Both the position numbers and the translations under genes were made by a program. The notes under the pieces are model-generated. The model was given only the letters and a program-made list of their open reading frames with translations, had not been told where the DNA came from and searched no databases. From Pyrus communis (taxonomy: Eukaryota; Streptophyta; Magnoliopsida; Rosales; Rosaceae), in the NCBI RefSeq assembly GCF_963583255.1, contig NC_084809.1, positions 997,001-1,061,000 on the forward strand: a stretch of DNA of 64,000 nt, given 5' to 3'. Below are positions 1-16,860 of the stretch, piece after piece (within the stretch, counting starts at the first letter, position 1; each line of letters begins with the position of its first letter).

Positions 1-110
1 AAACGAAGTACTAACTGCAAATTTACATACAAATAAAAAAATAAGTATATTTCATTAATATTAAGAACCAGAAACGTCTAAGGAAGTATATGCAGACATT
101 ATAATATTAC

Positions 111-1399
111 CAGATTCTGCACCAATTCCTTCCCCAAATAGTGATCGATACGGTAAATTTGTGGTTCCTCGAACAACTCCCCAATCTGCTTACTCAGTTG
201 CTCTGCAGAGTCCAAATCCTTGCCAAAAGGCTTCTCAACAACAATACGAGTCCATCCACCAAGATCAGCTGATATGATCATAATCAGACAATTGCAAATA
301 TTAATATTGACCTGTCATTTAACTTCACTCTGGAACCATTTAATGCCAAAATGTATGCCTGCTTAGAAAGAATAGCTATTTCAAATTATCCGTGTTGATA
401 CAGGGTTGGTGAAAACCTATGTAGTATTGGGAAAAGCTTACATCTATTCATGCAATAATGCCTGATCATCCGGCAGACAGAGGGATATACTGATGGAGGA
501 AGTGCAAGATAAAAGAGCCTGCGGGATGATCCTTCCGCACTATTCTTTGAGATTTCATTATCTGAAATTTCCTTATCAAGCAGGCGAAATCCTTCCTCAC
601 CATCGTAAGAACCACTTACATATTTGATCTACAGAAGAAAATTATTATGCAATTCAATATCTTTACGGAATGATATTATATGAATGGAATTGTACAAAAA
701 TGTTGCACAGGCACCGACCAGTTGCAAAAAATTGGTTACATCTTCCACGTCCTTGGGTGAAGCTCCTTTGTTACGGACAAGATACCTGCAGAGCAGTCCA
801 GAAAAGATGAGGAAAAGAGTTGTACCTAGCATTAGTTTAAGTAAGCTAAAAAAATGTAGATTAACTGTTGTAGGAAACTTAACCATTTCCACTCGTATGA
901 GTGAAATGGAATTGTGAAAATGATCAAAGAAAAGAAGCTCACCCACGTATGCGGTTTCTTAGCTCTTCATCAGAAATCTTAGTCCTTGCATATCCAAAAA
1001 TGTGAACTTCTTCAGGTAGCAGAAATCCCTAGACAAACAACACACCCAATAGTAAAGTCACACTCACAATGCATGGTTCCACAGCCTACTCTATCAACTT
1101 TTTCATCAAAGTTTAAGTACAACTAAACTTGGATACCATAACCGTATCCAAAGTATTGAGATTCAAAGAAGTTCACGACGGACCGTATTTACGCATGCAA
1201 ATACAAGAATCACAATAGAAACCTGCTTATAAAGGTTGAATAGCGCCGGAAAAGTCTTCTTCTTGGCAAGATCACCGGAAGCGCCAAGCACGATGATCGA
1301 GAGAGACCCATTTTCGAGCACATGATCAATGTCTCTAACGGGTTCGCCTCGGAAGCTGTTTCTTTTCTCCACGTGCCATGATCCCGATCCCGATCCCAT
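111..1399 (-). CDS. G6PD5: Glucose-6-phosphate dehydrogenase, cytosolic type (5' part only)
   Basis: Oxidises glucose-6-phosphate to 6-phosphogluconolactone with NADP+, the entry step of the oxidative pentose phosphate pathway. Five coding exons are visible: 1399-1223, 1028-943, 785-719, 628-442 and 268-111. Together they encode the first 225 residues in frame. The NADP-binding motif [10 protein letters not shown] starts at residue 39. The active-site motif RIDHYLGKE with the substrate-binding histidine (about residue 215) lies in the last visible exon. There is no plastid transit peptide, so this is a cytosolic isoform, closest by eye to Arabidopsis G6PD5/6. A 5' UTR intron is likely: a donor near 1920 and an acceptor near 1415, just upstream of the ATG. 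The 3' half, with the coenzyme and tetramer regions, lies beyond the window start. The gene identity is firm; the choice between G6PD5 and G6PD6 is by recall. Confidence 0.93.
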
Positions 1400-1780
1400 T
1401 TTTTAAGCTGTACAAGCAGCTCAAAAGCTATTTCACAAAACAAAAAGCTCATATCTTTTAGTTCGATTGGATCAAGGCAGCTTGAAGCATAAGTCAATGA
1501 GAGCAAATCACTGTCCCGGAATCAAAACGAGATTCGCATATATTCGCAATAATAGAGCATTTGAATATTAAGCAAATTCAACAGGAGTGGCTAATCTTCA
1601 CTGTACCTAGTCCACTAATTGTGATTAAAGCTAATTAAGTAAATTATCAATTTTGTCAGTCCCCAAAATATTAATTTAAAAACTTAAAACATAAAAAATC
1701 CCACTTCACAACAAATTCCTTGTGAAAACCGAATCGCATGATAGAAAACGAAGCTGAAAAATCAAAACAAAATATTAAAA

Positions 1781-1866
1781 TCTGAAAAATAATGATCCTA
1801 GCTATCGGAAAGCGATCAAATTTTCTGAAAAATAATGATCCGAGCTATCGGAAAGCGATGAAATTT
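1781..1866. repeat. 43 bp tandem duplication in the G6PD 5' UTR intron
   Basis: Two direct copies, 1781-1823 and 1824-1866. Each starts tctgaaaaataatgatcc and contains ctatcggaaagcgat. They differ at only a few positions, so the duplication looks recent. It sits inside the predicted 5' UTR intron of the G6PD gene. Confidence 0.85.
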
Positions 1867-1990
1867 GCTTAAGCGCTTGCAGATTGAGCAAATTAAGTAA
1901 GAAATTAAGAGATTACGAACCTGATTACGGAGCAAAGACGGATCGAATTCGCAGAAATTGAGATTTTGCGATGCAGTGAATGAGCAGTGG

Positions 1991-1991
<1 letters not shown>

Positions 1992-2024
<33 letters not shown>
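1992..2024. repeat. GA microsatellite in the G6PD 5' leader
   Basis: An uninterrupted (GA)n tract of about 30 bp. On the coding (minus) strand it reads CT, which is typical of plant 5' UTRs and core promoters (Y-patch-like). It lies upstream of the putative 5' UTR intron donor at about 1920. Confidence 0.85.
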
Positions 2025-2025
<1 letters not shown>

Positions 2026-2782
2026 AGAAGTGGGAGGAAGTCAAGTCAGAAGTGGGTGTTGAATTGCAAGTGGAAAGTGATGGAGGAGGTTGCAAGTCCT
2101 GACTTCATGAGAGGGTTGGTAGTTGGTGGCGCTGCCCTTTTTAAATGATTTCTTCTGCTTCTCTCTCAAAAACAAACTCTCTATCTGGTTTTATGTCGAC
2201 TCGATGCGATTAGTCATTACCGGCCGCCTAACTTTATTTTTCTTTCGGTACACGTCACCTCCCTTCCAATCTCCGCACATTTCTATTTTTGCCGCGGTGG
2301 ATAAAGAGATTTATTTAGGATGCCGGACACTTTTAGATAATTCAAACGTTATAATATAAATAGTTAGATATTTTAAAAAATAAAATAAAACAACTTGTTC
2401 TATAACATTAAAGGTGGGTTTGATATTGCTGTGTTTTGAAAAAAATTATTTCTACTATGCTGTGAGAATAAATTTATTTTTGCTGTTTCACGTTTTTAGC
2501 TTTTTTTTTCACCCAAAACTGTAAAAATAAGTTGTTTTTTAAGTGTTTACCAAACACCTTTTTTAGCTCAGCTTTTTTTTATACTCAAACTGAAAATTTT
2601 TTGCGATTGATACTTAAATATTGATGTGCGGTGGCAACTGTAAATGACAAACCGCAAGGGACGAAAATAATGTGTTAATCAGATGTCATAATTATTAGTG
2701 ACGGAACACCAAAAATTGAAAGAATTCAAATTTAAGACATTCAAAATGCAAGAAAAGTAAAATAGGATAAGAGTAATTGTAA

Positions 2783-2881
2783 GGTGACACGAGAATTAAC
2801 ATTAAATTACGATATATACATAAATTAATATTAAGTTGTGAGGTGATAGAACCATTTTGAGAAAATTCTCCTTTGCATTTA
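2783..2881. mobile_element. Truncated MITE, family B
   Basis: Contains cacgagaattaacattaaat and gtgaggtgatag, then ends gagaaaattctcctttgcattt. These features are shared with the fuller copies at about 8776-8950 and 20509-20672. The left terminal repeat is missing. Confidence 0.5.
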
Positions 2882-3404
2882 TCATAGGCGGTTCAAACTT
2901 GAATTTCAATACGTTTAATTGCTAGATCTCTAAGTTAGTCAAATGTCTTATCTTATTATATTTTATGTTACTAATTTTATTTTATTTTATTTCTTTAAAT
3001 GATTGTAAATTATTGTCTTGCCTTATTATATCATATTCTGTTCAATGAATGGAAAAGGATGGAAGTTTATCACAAGTGGTAGACAATGAAAGATATTAAT
3101 TTACTGACATTACAACATGTATATTTTTGTATTAATACGCACATTGGATCTTGTTTCAAAAATATATATAATACTCATATTTTAAAAATGTTAGTTACAC
3201 TGGATCTCATTTTAAGCAAATTATATTATAATTAAATTTTAAAAACGTTAATTAAATCGACCACGCATACTATAATATATAAATTAATAACATCGTCACT
3301 AAAAACTATATAACTTAACTTTGTAAAACAGTGACAATAATTATTTTTTTATCATATGATAAAACGATCAACAATGATACAAATTATCCACTAACATATT
3401 AAAA

Positions 3405-3562
3405 TAAGAAAAATTAATAAAAATGATTTGAAAATTTTGAGTTTTAACGATAAGGATAAAATAAAAAGATAAAATAAATAGTATTATGATTACTTTTTTA
3501 ATATAAAAATATAATTTTTATTAAAATAAATAGTACCAAAAAAATTTGATTAAAATTCCCAT
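3405..3562. mobile_element. Dispersed short MITE, family A (copy 1)
   Basis: Matches the copies at 26237-26378, 39318-39462 and 62208-62350. Shared order in this orientation: an aaaatgatttgaaaattttgagttttaa block, a purine-rich middle with aaataaatagta, an atataaaaatataa block, then aatagtacc and a terminal ttaaaattccc. It is non-coding and diverged, and I recall it as an abundant family in apple sequences. Confidence 0.6.
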
Positions 3563-3783
3563 TAAGGATTAAAAGGGCAAAAGATGGCATGAACATGTGA
3601 AAACCGTGGGGTGACTGATTGAACAATTTAGAATCAAACCAAAACCCAGCACGTGACCTTCCAGGTGCTGTCGCGTGACGTAAGCAATGACGGACGGAGG
3701 ACGTGTGACGTGCGCATCAGAAAAGCCTGCGTCCAATTCATATGGTTGCCGCCCCCGCCATTTCTCCACTTCTCTCTCACTGG

Positions 3784-5157
3784 AGACTGGTGAATGTCTT
3801 TCGAAGGCAATCACTGTAATACTCGGATGTTCTTGGATGCCAGGGTACGGCTGAGGAAAGAATGGAAGCGGTTCAAGTGGTGGCGGATCTAGGAAATATT
3901 ATTGAGAGGGTTAATAATAATCGATACCGTAACGTGGAAAAGTTTTTGAAAGAAATACGATGCAAATTGTTATCTTATTTAAACTTATTATGGCTGATAT
4001 CATTTGCCAAGTTATATTACATGTTTGTCGACAAATGTTAACAATTTTCAAGTGAGCATGTCGATTGACGTCAATACCTTTTGAGTGACAATTGTAAGAA
4101 TCCTTATTGGACTCAACTAGTTGTGATAAAGATGAGTTAGCATGTTTGAATTATAAATTAGCATGAGCTTTGTATACGTGTAAAACCATTCCCTATAAAT
4201 GAGGAGTTACATCCATAGTGTTTCAAACTGAAACATGTACTTGATCCCACTCATCCACAATTGGAATTGAAAGTAATGGGGTCTGTAACCAACTCCCACG
4301 ATAGACGGAAGTTGTGTATACCTTACTTTATAAATTGGATTCCCTGCTCACAGAAAAACACTCTTTCGCTTTTGGGACTATCACCATAAGAGTATATTGG
4401 TCTCCCAGTAAGTAGAAGGATCCTCTTGAATCACTACCATGTCTACCGCAGGTTAGAAACTGCGATGTAATTGTCAAAAAGATGTTCTAGGATTTCCTGT
4501 TAGTCTAAAGTATACATGTCAAAAAGATGAATATAGCAACACATACAAGTCATGAGGCTAGCAGCTAATTCGTCGAGCACTTGGAGTGACAACTTTCAAG
4601 GACATCTCAGGTTTTTAAACGACAGCATCCAGCTATTCCGTGAAGGATTTGTAAGCTTGAGGGTCAGCACCCACCTTGTCCCAAGGTGGATCCGCCCCTG
4701 AGTGCAAGCACGTACACAGCGACTGATTCCCGGTGCCTTAACCGGCCAAGAAATTCAAACGGCTCGCATAGAGGAATTAAAGATGCTCTTCACTTGAAAG
4801 CACTGGATAAAATTATCAACTGGTTCATTCACTTATTTGAATTGGTTTGAGCATCAAGAGCTCGTACGACAGTGTCTAAACCAAGAAAACTGAGCTGCTT
4901 GTTCTGAGGTTGCAGGACTTCGAGGACGATCGGAGCTTGGGGTATACAGGGCCGTTATTTTTGCTATCCATTACGGGTTTGTTCACCGGAAGGATTTGGC
5001 ACATCGCATCGCCCCTCCCATTGACGGAGGAGGCAATAGGCAAAATGCATATGTCAAATCAATGAAAGCGGCACGCTGTATACGGCTAACATTCATACAA
5101 TGTTTTGTTCTAGAAAATATACACCATCTTAGCAAAGAACACAAACCATCTCTTTAA
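3784..5157 (+). pseudogene. Possible degenerate coding remnant split by the hAT-like element
   Basis: I do not recognise this. Upstream of the element, 3797-3877 is open and reads NHCNTRMFLDARVRLRKEW-like sequence. If the element is removed, the frame continues into 4709 onward, but with stops within about 25 codons. A further open stretch, about 4919-5157, reads GVYRAVIFAIHYGFVHRKDL-like sequence. No ATG-to-stop gene can be built across the region. It may be a decayed gene or retrocopy, or a coincidence of open frames. Function unknown. Confidence 0.2.
3878..4700. mobile_element. Non-autonomous hAT-like (Tip100-type) element
   Basis: The left end tggtggcggatctagg and the right end ggtggatccgcccctg form imperfect terminal inverted repeats of the CAGxGGCGGAxC type that I associate with Tip100-like hAT elements. 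The flanking 8-mers 3870-3877 (ggttcaag) and 4701-4708 (agtgcaag) match at 6 of 8 positions, consistent with an old hAT target-site duplication. The ~820 bp interior has no transposase reading frame, so it would be non-autonomous. It separates two stretches of coding-like sequence. Confidence 0.5.
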
Positions 5158-5296
5158 ACTCCTAACAAGCATCCGAGGGCAAGTTGCAGACAATGAAAAA
5201 CCACCCGAACCAGCACAATCTTAAAAACGCACGTCCATTCACAGAACATGAGACGATTGATAGAGTACACCTGCGAAGTTACTAGCGCGATTCATG

Positions 5297-7484
5297 TCAC
5301 AGTTTCAGCCACTTTGGCTTAGCAGGTTTCTTCCCTTCGGGCTTCTTCTCTGGGACTACAGGGGGCGGTGCCTCCGTTATGGTTTCTGGTGCACACTGAA
5401 CAGGCGGCTCTACATGCTTATTGATGAGCTCCAAACCTTTCAAAGACATGATCTCTTCCTGAAGAAAGGGACCCGACATGACATCTGCAGCATCATCTGC
5501 TGGACATGAAATAAGAATACTTAATCACTTAGCATCAAACTTTGCTATTTAAATCCACAGAAACGTATCTTACATCAGCGAAACAATTTCCAGCTAAAAT
5601 TCAGATTCCTATGCGGTCACTTCATATCTAACCTTTCGGTATATCATATGAAAAGTACACAATTGCACCGGGAACAAAGCCAACAGTGTGAAAATCCTGT
5701 GACATGTCTTTTATCGGTTTCTTTGGAGGAGTAGTATCTGCATAACGAAATGTAAGACTCTACTCTGAAATCATAAATGGAAAACTCAATATTTTGATTC
5801 ATATTTGCATACATATATAGAATGGTAAATCTGGCCGAGCAACCACTTTGATGACGAGATCAACCAAGCTCTGGACTGTTTCCGATGGATTAAAAGTGGC
5901 CTCTAATGTGTGGTTATCAGGAAATCGAACCCTGATCACAGTCTGCATACATGAGCACATGACTTAACAAATTAATAAAAAGCAATTTTAAAACTAAATA
6001 AAAGATTTGGAATACCCTAATAGGTTACGAATCCAATGGTAATGGAAGGAGTTGATCATATACAAAAAACTAGAAACAATCGCTACATAAAGGAGCAAAG
6101 AGAGTCAGAGTAAAGGGTACAGTAACCACCTTGGTTATTTTTGACCTGCGGGCTGCCTTCTCTGCTTCTCTTAACTTTCGCGTTTTAAGAGTGTTATCTG
6201 TTCGTATTGCATTAACAAAATACAGTAAGTATAAAACAGAACGCATGCCAACAGATGCATGCATGTTTTTTGGTTATTGCAAACACAATACTTGATGCAT
6301 CTACAAGACTCCTAAGCCGTAAGAAGAACGTGTTTCCCATTCATAAATAATTGCTGGGCAGATTATAACTATATAGCTTTAAGACCCGCCACCACATACA
6401 AAAGCTTTTATATTTCCCCTCAAATTATAGCTTATACAGTTTCTGTCAATCACCTTGCTTTTTGGCATTCAAAACCCGATAATAATCCTCTGCAGTGAAC
6501 TCATAGAAATCCTCTGGCTCCTCTGCCAAACAAAAAATGACAAAAAGAAAAATTCTATTGGGCATCTCAACACGCTTGCTTCGGAAAAAAAATAGGGGGC
6601 ATATTAGTTGAATTGCCTCGTACCAGTATTAGACTCTCCACTTTGTGAAGAAGAAGAAGATGCTGATGTTTCAAAAACACGGATTTCTCTCCCGAACTTT
6701 TCTTTTGCTGCTGTGAGCTTGGCCTGAATTCACCCCAACGAATCAATAAAAGGCAAAAGTAAATGTGATATCACATTATCAGATATAGCAGGAACAATCT
6801 AATCTCGAAAACAGAATGATCTCAATTCGAAAAGCAGTATTCCGTATCCTCATCCAACACATTCATAAGACAAGAACATCAGTATTTTGCACCTACTAAC
6901 ATAATTACTACAACATGTAATTCGGATATCGTAATTATACTGCTACCAAACACCGAATTAATCGAAAATACGAAATAGAACCACGCAAAAAACTTGCACG
7001 CAACTGCCAACGGAAACCAACAAAGACACTAAATTGTACTTGGAAATCCAAAACTGCAAATTCTTCCATATTTTTGCTGCACCAAAACTCAAGCTATCCA
7101 TTCCTCAAGAACTTAAAAGCATTCAAATCTTCACCTCTGGAATCTCTTGATAAGAAGCAATTACTTCCACAATCAGATAAAGATTAAGCAAAATCCTGTA
7201 AATCTTATCTAATTGTGGCACTAACCCACAACTTAGAAACAGGCAACAATCACTAATCAACAATTTAAACCCCAAAAAAATCGATTACACACAAACCCCT
7301 GATCGACCCAGCAGCAAAAACAAATACCCAGAAACAGAAATCAAGAAAATACGAATGCGAGTGAGTGAGTGAAAGTTTGGGACTTTTTGGGTAAAAGAAC
7401 CTGAGCTTCTTCGGCCTCCATGGGATCAATACTTCTGAACTTCCTTCTCTTCAAGGGTATGTGAGAAAAAGCATCAAAGATCAT
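5297..7484 (-). CDS. PUX1: Plant UBX domain-containing protein 1
   Basis: PUX1 binds the AAA-ATPase CDC48/p97 through its UBX domain and promotes disassembly of the CDC48 hexamer. Seven exons: 7484-7401, 6723-6624, 6522-6454, 6197-6130, 5942-5813, 5737-5633 and 5496-5297. They sum to 251 codons plus stop, the same length I recall for Arabidopsis PUX1. I chose the ATG at 7484 over the internal one at 7421 because the extra 21 residues (ending LKRRKFRSIDP) resemble the PUX1 N-terminus. Residues 55-70 carry the EDFYEFT motif, residues 78-97 are the basic LKTRKLREAEKAARRSK segment, and the UBX fold spans about residues 106-190. The C-terminus ends KPKWLKL, typical of the family. The intergenic stretch 4720-5296 probably includes its 3' UTR. 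Confidence 0.95.
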
Positions 7485-7649
7485 CAGCGAGACTCCAAGA
7501 AATCCCACACCGACAGAAAATTATCAGAGGGATCCAAACATGGGTTCACCGTTCGCCGTGTCTCTCGTATAGTATGGCATACTCAGTTATTCCTTCCTCT
7601 TTGCGAGGCCCTTCTAGTTTTTCTACATGGTAAGTTTTTGCACGGGTAA

Positions 7650-9440
7650 AAGTTTTTCAAATTACTGCAGTAATTCTGATTTACCATTCAACACTTTGTG
7701 GGCTGAAGCCCAATACCTTTATTGGGCTAGAAATTTAGTACCCATTTATAGAAAGGGATCATCTTCGGATCATTTCCACTAAATTCATCAAATTAAAAGA
7801 TTCGAGCTCTTAAAATTTGATCCAACTGCTAAAATTATTTTAACTTTTAAAGGAGATTCCTATTTGTAGTCGTTTGATCAAATTTTAAAGACCCGAATCC
7901 CTTCATTTGGTCTTTCCCCCCATTTATTTGCATGTGAGCTCCTAATAAGAAAAGAAAGAACAGGACCCACCATTGTCTAAGGCCTGTGGAAATAAAATCT
8001 GATAAGGGTAGAATTATTTGAGCTAAAATTGCTCTATGTGCATTTGAGCTCAGGTCTCTCTCTTCGCAATTTGGTTTAGGAAAATTTTATTTAATTCTTG
8101 ATTTTGTATTTTTACACCCAGCTTAAATAATTTCTCTTGTAAACATCAAAATCTAAACCCACTCAAAAAACAAAACTTTTTGAGTTGGCACCTAAGCTGA
8201 GCAAAATTACAAATCCAAGTCACTCCAAAGTATCATATAGTATGGTTTAGTGTTATTAACTAGGGGCGGGCATCAAACTGGCCAAAAAATGTCTAAACTC
8301 ATCCAACTTTTACTTGAGCATAGATGATTTGGTTTGATTTCTAATATTTGAGAGCCAAACAGTCACGAAAACTAAATAAACCAAATAAAATTGTATTGGT
8401 TCAATTTAAATGTAATTTTGATATATTACACATCGTATCAGTTTTTAATGAATCACTCGCTAACCGTAACACCTATATCTCGTTATATGATGGGCAATCA
8501 ACTCAAAGTTAAACTATATGGGCAAGTTGTAGGGAATATGAGTCTGAGTCTCGCAAAACTATATGCTTTCCTTTGCAAAAGAGAAAGAAAGGGAATGTTT
8601 TAGGTGGCCAATGTTGATGGCACTAGTTATAGTATAGCCTTTTATCTTACTTAGCCAACACTCAATCAAGGTCAACCGACGAAGCCAATATTGTACATTG
8701 ATCGTCCAACCACTAACGGAAATGTGGAACCATTTCGGCTCACTAACTTATCTAATGTGTTTGATCTTTTACACGAGAAATACTAATGAGATTATCTTAA
8801 AGTGAAACTCCACAAACTCTCTACCACCTCACATTTTAACGTCAATTTTCGTGTTAACGTTCTAAAATATTGTGTCAAAAATATGAGATGACTGATGATC
8901 CATATAGATTATAGAGTCTCCCTTGTGAGAGAATCATGTTAGCATTTCCCCTCTACATTTATTTTCACCATCAATTTTGCAATTAATCCACATGATTATA
9001 TGCATGTCAATTTTGCAATTAAGACAAATTTGATATTTAATTATTACAACCTTGATTTATTAAATAACTTAATTAAAATTTGACACTCCCTACAGTAGAA
9101 TATCATTGTATAAGAAAATAAAACTTGTAGTTAAAAAATTATGTCCATGTCGTTAGGGTTTAACAACTCTAGTGATGGAGAGCATTTACTCATCAAAATC
9201 GTCAAGTATACGTTGATAATACATCAATACATTTTATTAGTCATAATTAATAATATAAACACATCATTGATAAAATACCCTCAAATCGGAGAGATTTTTT
9301 TTCGTGTGTTCGAAATACGAAACGATAAGACATATGTTATTATGTAATTGAAAAAAGTTTTCTTCATATATTTTTTTCAATTTTATAATAATAAGTGATG
9401 TTTCGTCCCGTGTTCTAAGTACAATGAAAAATCTGTCCTC
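7650..9440. other. Intergenic spacer between the divergent PUX1 and AUG6 genes
   Basis: AT-rich sequence with no supportable gene. It holds a probable inverted-repeat element at about 7765-7915 and a MITE copy at about 8776-8950. The remainder (about 8960-9440) shows nothing I can name. Promoters of PUX1 and AUG6 must lie at its two ends. Confidence 0.6.
8776..8950. mobile_element. MITE, family B
   Basis: The left end (aatactaatgagattatctt) and the right end (gtgagagaatcatgttagcattt) are imperfect inverted repeats. The core contains cacctcacattttaacg and gttctaaaatattgtgtc. The same structure is seen at 20509-20672 and, truncated, at 2783-2881. Confidence 0.55.
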
Positions 9441-9803
9441 AATGTGTTGTTTAATCTAAATGGTCCAGCGGGGCATGTTATCGCCCTCACCAACCTACAA
9501 GAGGTGACGGCACCTAACGCTTTCGGAGATGGCCGGCAATACTGTAACATTATCGCACGTCAGCACCTTTCAAATTCTCCAACCGGCTACGTGACTCTTC
9601 ATAGTCCCCCACGGGCCCACCAAAACGGCATAGTTTTAATATTTAAAAAAAAAATTGAATTCTTAAACGTAGGTCCCTCTACATTACCCTATTTGAAAAA
9701 CAACCCCAACTTATTCAAAAACTCAGACGCGTTTCGCAAATACGAAAACTCTCCAGGGACCTGCATTTCAAAAAAAAACCCAAAAAAAACCCCAAAAAAT
9801 TGA

Positions 9804-14844
<5,041 letters not shown>

Positions 14845-15349
14845 AACTGAATTTTGAGCGACCTGAATTATCGGTCAAGGAGCTATTTGGTCACTGCGAT
14901 GGTTTTGTTTCCATTTCCCGGGACACTTTCCACTTTCCCAAATTATTGTTGACAACTTGACATGCCTGTATCATTTCTTTGATGTTCTGTACATTTCCCC
15001 CCTCCAACTCAGCGCAGTTCGTTTGTTTGGAGGAAACCGTGAACCTTCCTAGCAGTGCTGTTGTACATGCTTGACAATGGCTCCGAACCGAAATGATTGT
15101 ATCATGTTGAAGTTCCACTGCTCCCAACGAGATGTAAGCTGCAGACATTTCCTGGGGTGTTTTTGTCCATGGATGATTAGGAAACTACAATGTAGCGACT
15201 TATGCACGTGTACTTCTTAGCCCCGTCCTGTGCAGCGATCGGTCTTTCGAGTTTCATGCTTCGGGTAACTGACAAGATTGGTTGTTGGTTCGATTTTTAC
15301 ATGTATCTGATTAATCTGACCTAAATGTAAGTTGCTGAAACGTCACAGA

Positions 15350-16860
15350 TGTGAGAAGTAGTTGTTGAACCATAGGGCTTTACTTCATTTTTTTTAGCTT
15401 TAATATTCTTTTAGAAGGGTAATTGTTTCTTTGAAAATGCTGGAATTGTGAGTAAATGTCGTTGTTTAATCAAGTAAATGATGAAAGATTACACAAAAGT
15501 TGGTTTTTCTATCTTTTTCTTTGCCCTTTTATATGAGAAAGTTTTAAGCGCGTCGGAAAAATTGTCTGTACAATTGGTTGGAATACTTTTTTGTTTTTTA
15601 AAGTTTTCAACCAATTATATTATTGCATTTGTGCATTGAGCCGTGTTTTCGTTACAGTGAAAAATATCTTCTTTTATACATGTCATTTTGCTTTTTATTT
15701 GTGGAGGGAAATGGTTGCCCTCTTGACGGGGCGCAGCCGCGCAAAGCGAGTCATAAGTCGGTCGAGACAAAGCGGAAGAAAACGAAAAATGAGCTTCATA
15801 TATGAATTATGATAATTAATGAGTTCTGTTTGCAAATATTTGCGTAGTCAGATTGATCAGAATGGCTAATAAAACCCTAGAGTTTAATTAATATAGGTTC
15901 GAATTTGTTGTAATCAAACAATTTTACTGAAATTTTGACTGCGGCCGTCCGTTAAAGGGCACACTGCACAGTGACATCTCACTTGGCTTTGTCAAGTGGA
16001 GTAAGCTGCCGATTTACCTTCTGAACTATCATCCAACTTTCGTTTTCCTCTGAACTTTTTAATTAGAAAATTAAAGACTTAAACTAATTTTTTTTGGCTG
16101 ATTTCCCCCCTACCATTAGTTTTTCATAGATTTCATCCAAATTAATGTTAACTTTTATCATGTGCAAACCTCGTAACTCTCATTTGTGAACAAAAACATC
16201 ACTTCACTAGACATTCAGACACAAAAGCTATAGAATCACACATATTTGCATAAGTTTATATTTTAGAAATCTAAGGTTTTCAATTATTTTAAAGAATGAA
16301 GTGACCGAACTACTCACACACGTTGTGCACATGCTTTCATTTAACAGAAATTTGGATGAAATGAATGAAAAATTAACAACAGGGGCAAATTGGCCAAAAA
16401 AATTAGTTTAAGTCCTTAATTTTCCAATTAAAAAGTTCAAGAGGAAAATCGAAAGCTGGGTGATAGTTCAGGAGGCAAATAAGCAGTTTACTCTTGTCAA
16501 GTGCTAAAATTACAATTTCAACCTTTCACTTTCTTCTCCAAAGACTCTTTCCAACCGAAAGTGTCTGTAGATTGGAGGGCTATTTTAGTCAAATGCGACC
16601 TCTCTCGACTCTCGTCATCTGCAGTGAATCAAAGTGAGAGCACGGAGGAACAGTTTTGGTCTTTTGAGGTTGAAAATTTAAATTCCTGATCAAAGTTAAA
16701 ACAAATAAATTAATAAATAATATTATAAATTTGACAATTTTTTTTATTTTCGTTTTTTCAATCAAAACCATAAATTTTACAATTTTCATGTAAGAAAAAA
16801 GAAAGAAAAATCATCGGACAAAAACAAGGGCTTACAGCCGCCAAAGATTTTCTGTTCCTC
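15350..16860. other. Intergenic spacer between AUG6 and the PP2A B' gene
   Basis: No gene seen. The main content is the MULE-type MITE at 15999-16493. The rest is AT-rich unique-looking sequence, followed by the CT-rich leader of the PP2A B' gene near 16860-16945. Confidence 0.6.
15989..16503. mobile_element. Mutator-like MITE with ~150 bp terminal inverted repeats
   Basis: The element spans 15999-16493. It is flanked by a perfect 10 bp direct repeat ttgtcaagtg (15989-15998 and 16494-16503), as expected of a MULE target-site duplication. The left end (gagtaagctgcc, 15999 on) and the reverse complement of the right end (gagtaaactgct) stay alignable for about 145-150 bp, down to a shared tttcatccaaatt. 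The ~200 bp between the repeats has no coding capacity. It belongs to the non-autonomous long-TIR Mutator type. Confidence 0.85.

Larger units (their letters stand above)
2050..3869. other. Intergenic spacer upstream of G6PD with MITE remnants
   Basis: AT-rich sequence with no supportable gene. It contains an imperfect inverted-repeat element at about 2408-2565 (ends ggtgggtttgatattgc and gtttaccaaacacc), a truncated copy of the aaggagactctc-type MITE (2783-2881), and one copy of the four-copy dispersed MITE (3405-3562). A short coding-like stretch begins near 3790 and is described separately. Confidence 0.6.

Noticed and set aside
684..946. Open frames on both strands over G6PD exon 3
   Set aside because: Only 785-719 is exonic on the minus strand ([22 protein letters not shown]). 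The rest is intron readthrough, and the plus-strand frame is a shadow.
4140..4260. Possible promoter or LTR with TATA-like cctataaatgag
   Set aside because: Lies within the hAT-like element; no TG...CA ends with a matching duplication could be found.
7401..7421. Internal ATG at 7421 as the PUX1 start
   Set aside because: The in-frame ATG at 7484 adds an N-terminus with LKRRKF that resembles known PUX1 proteins, and brings the length to 251 residues.
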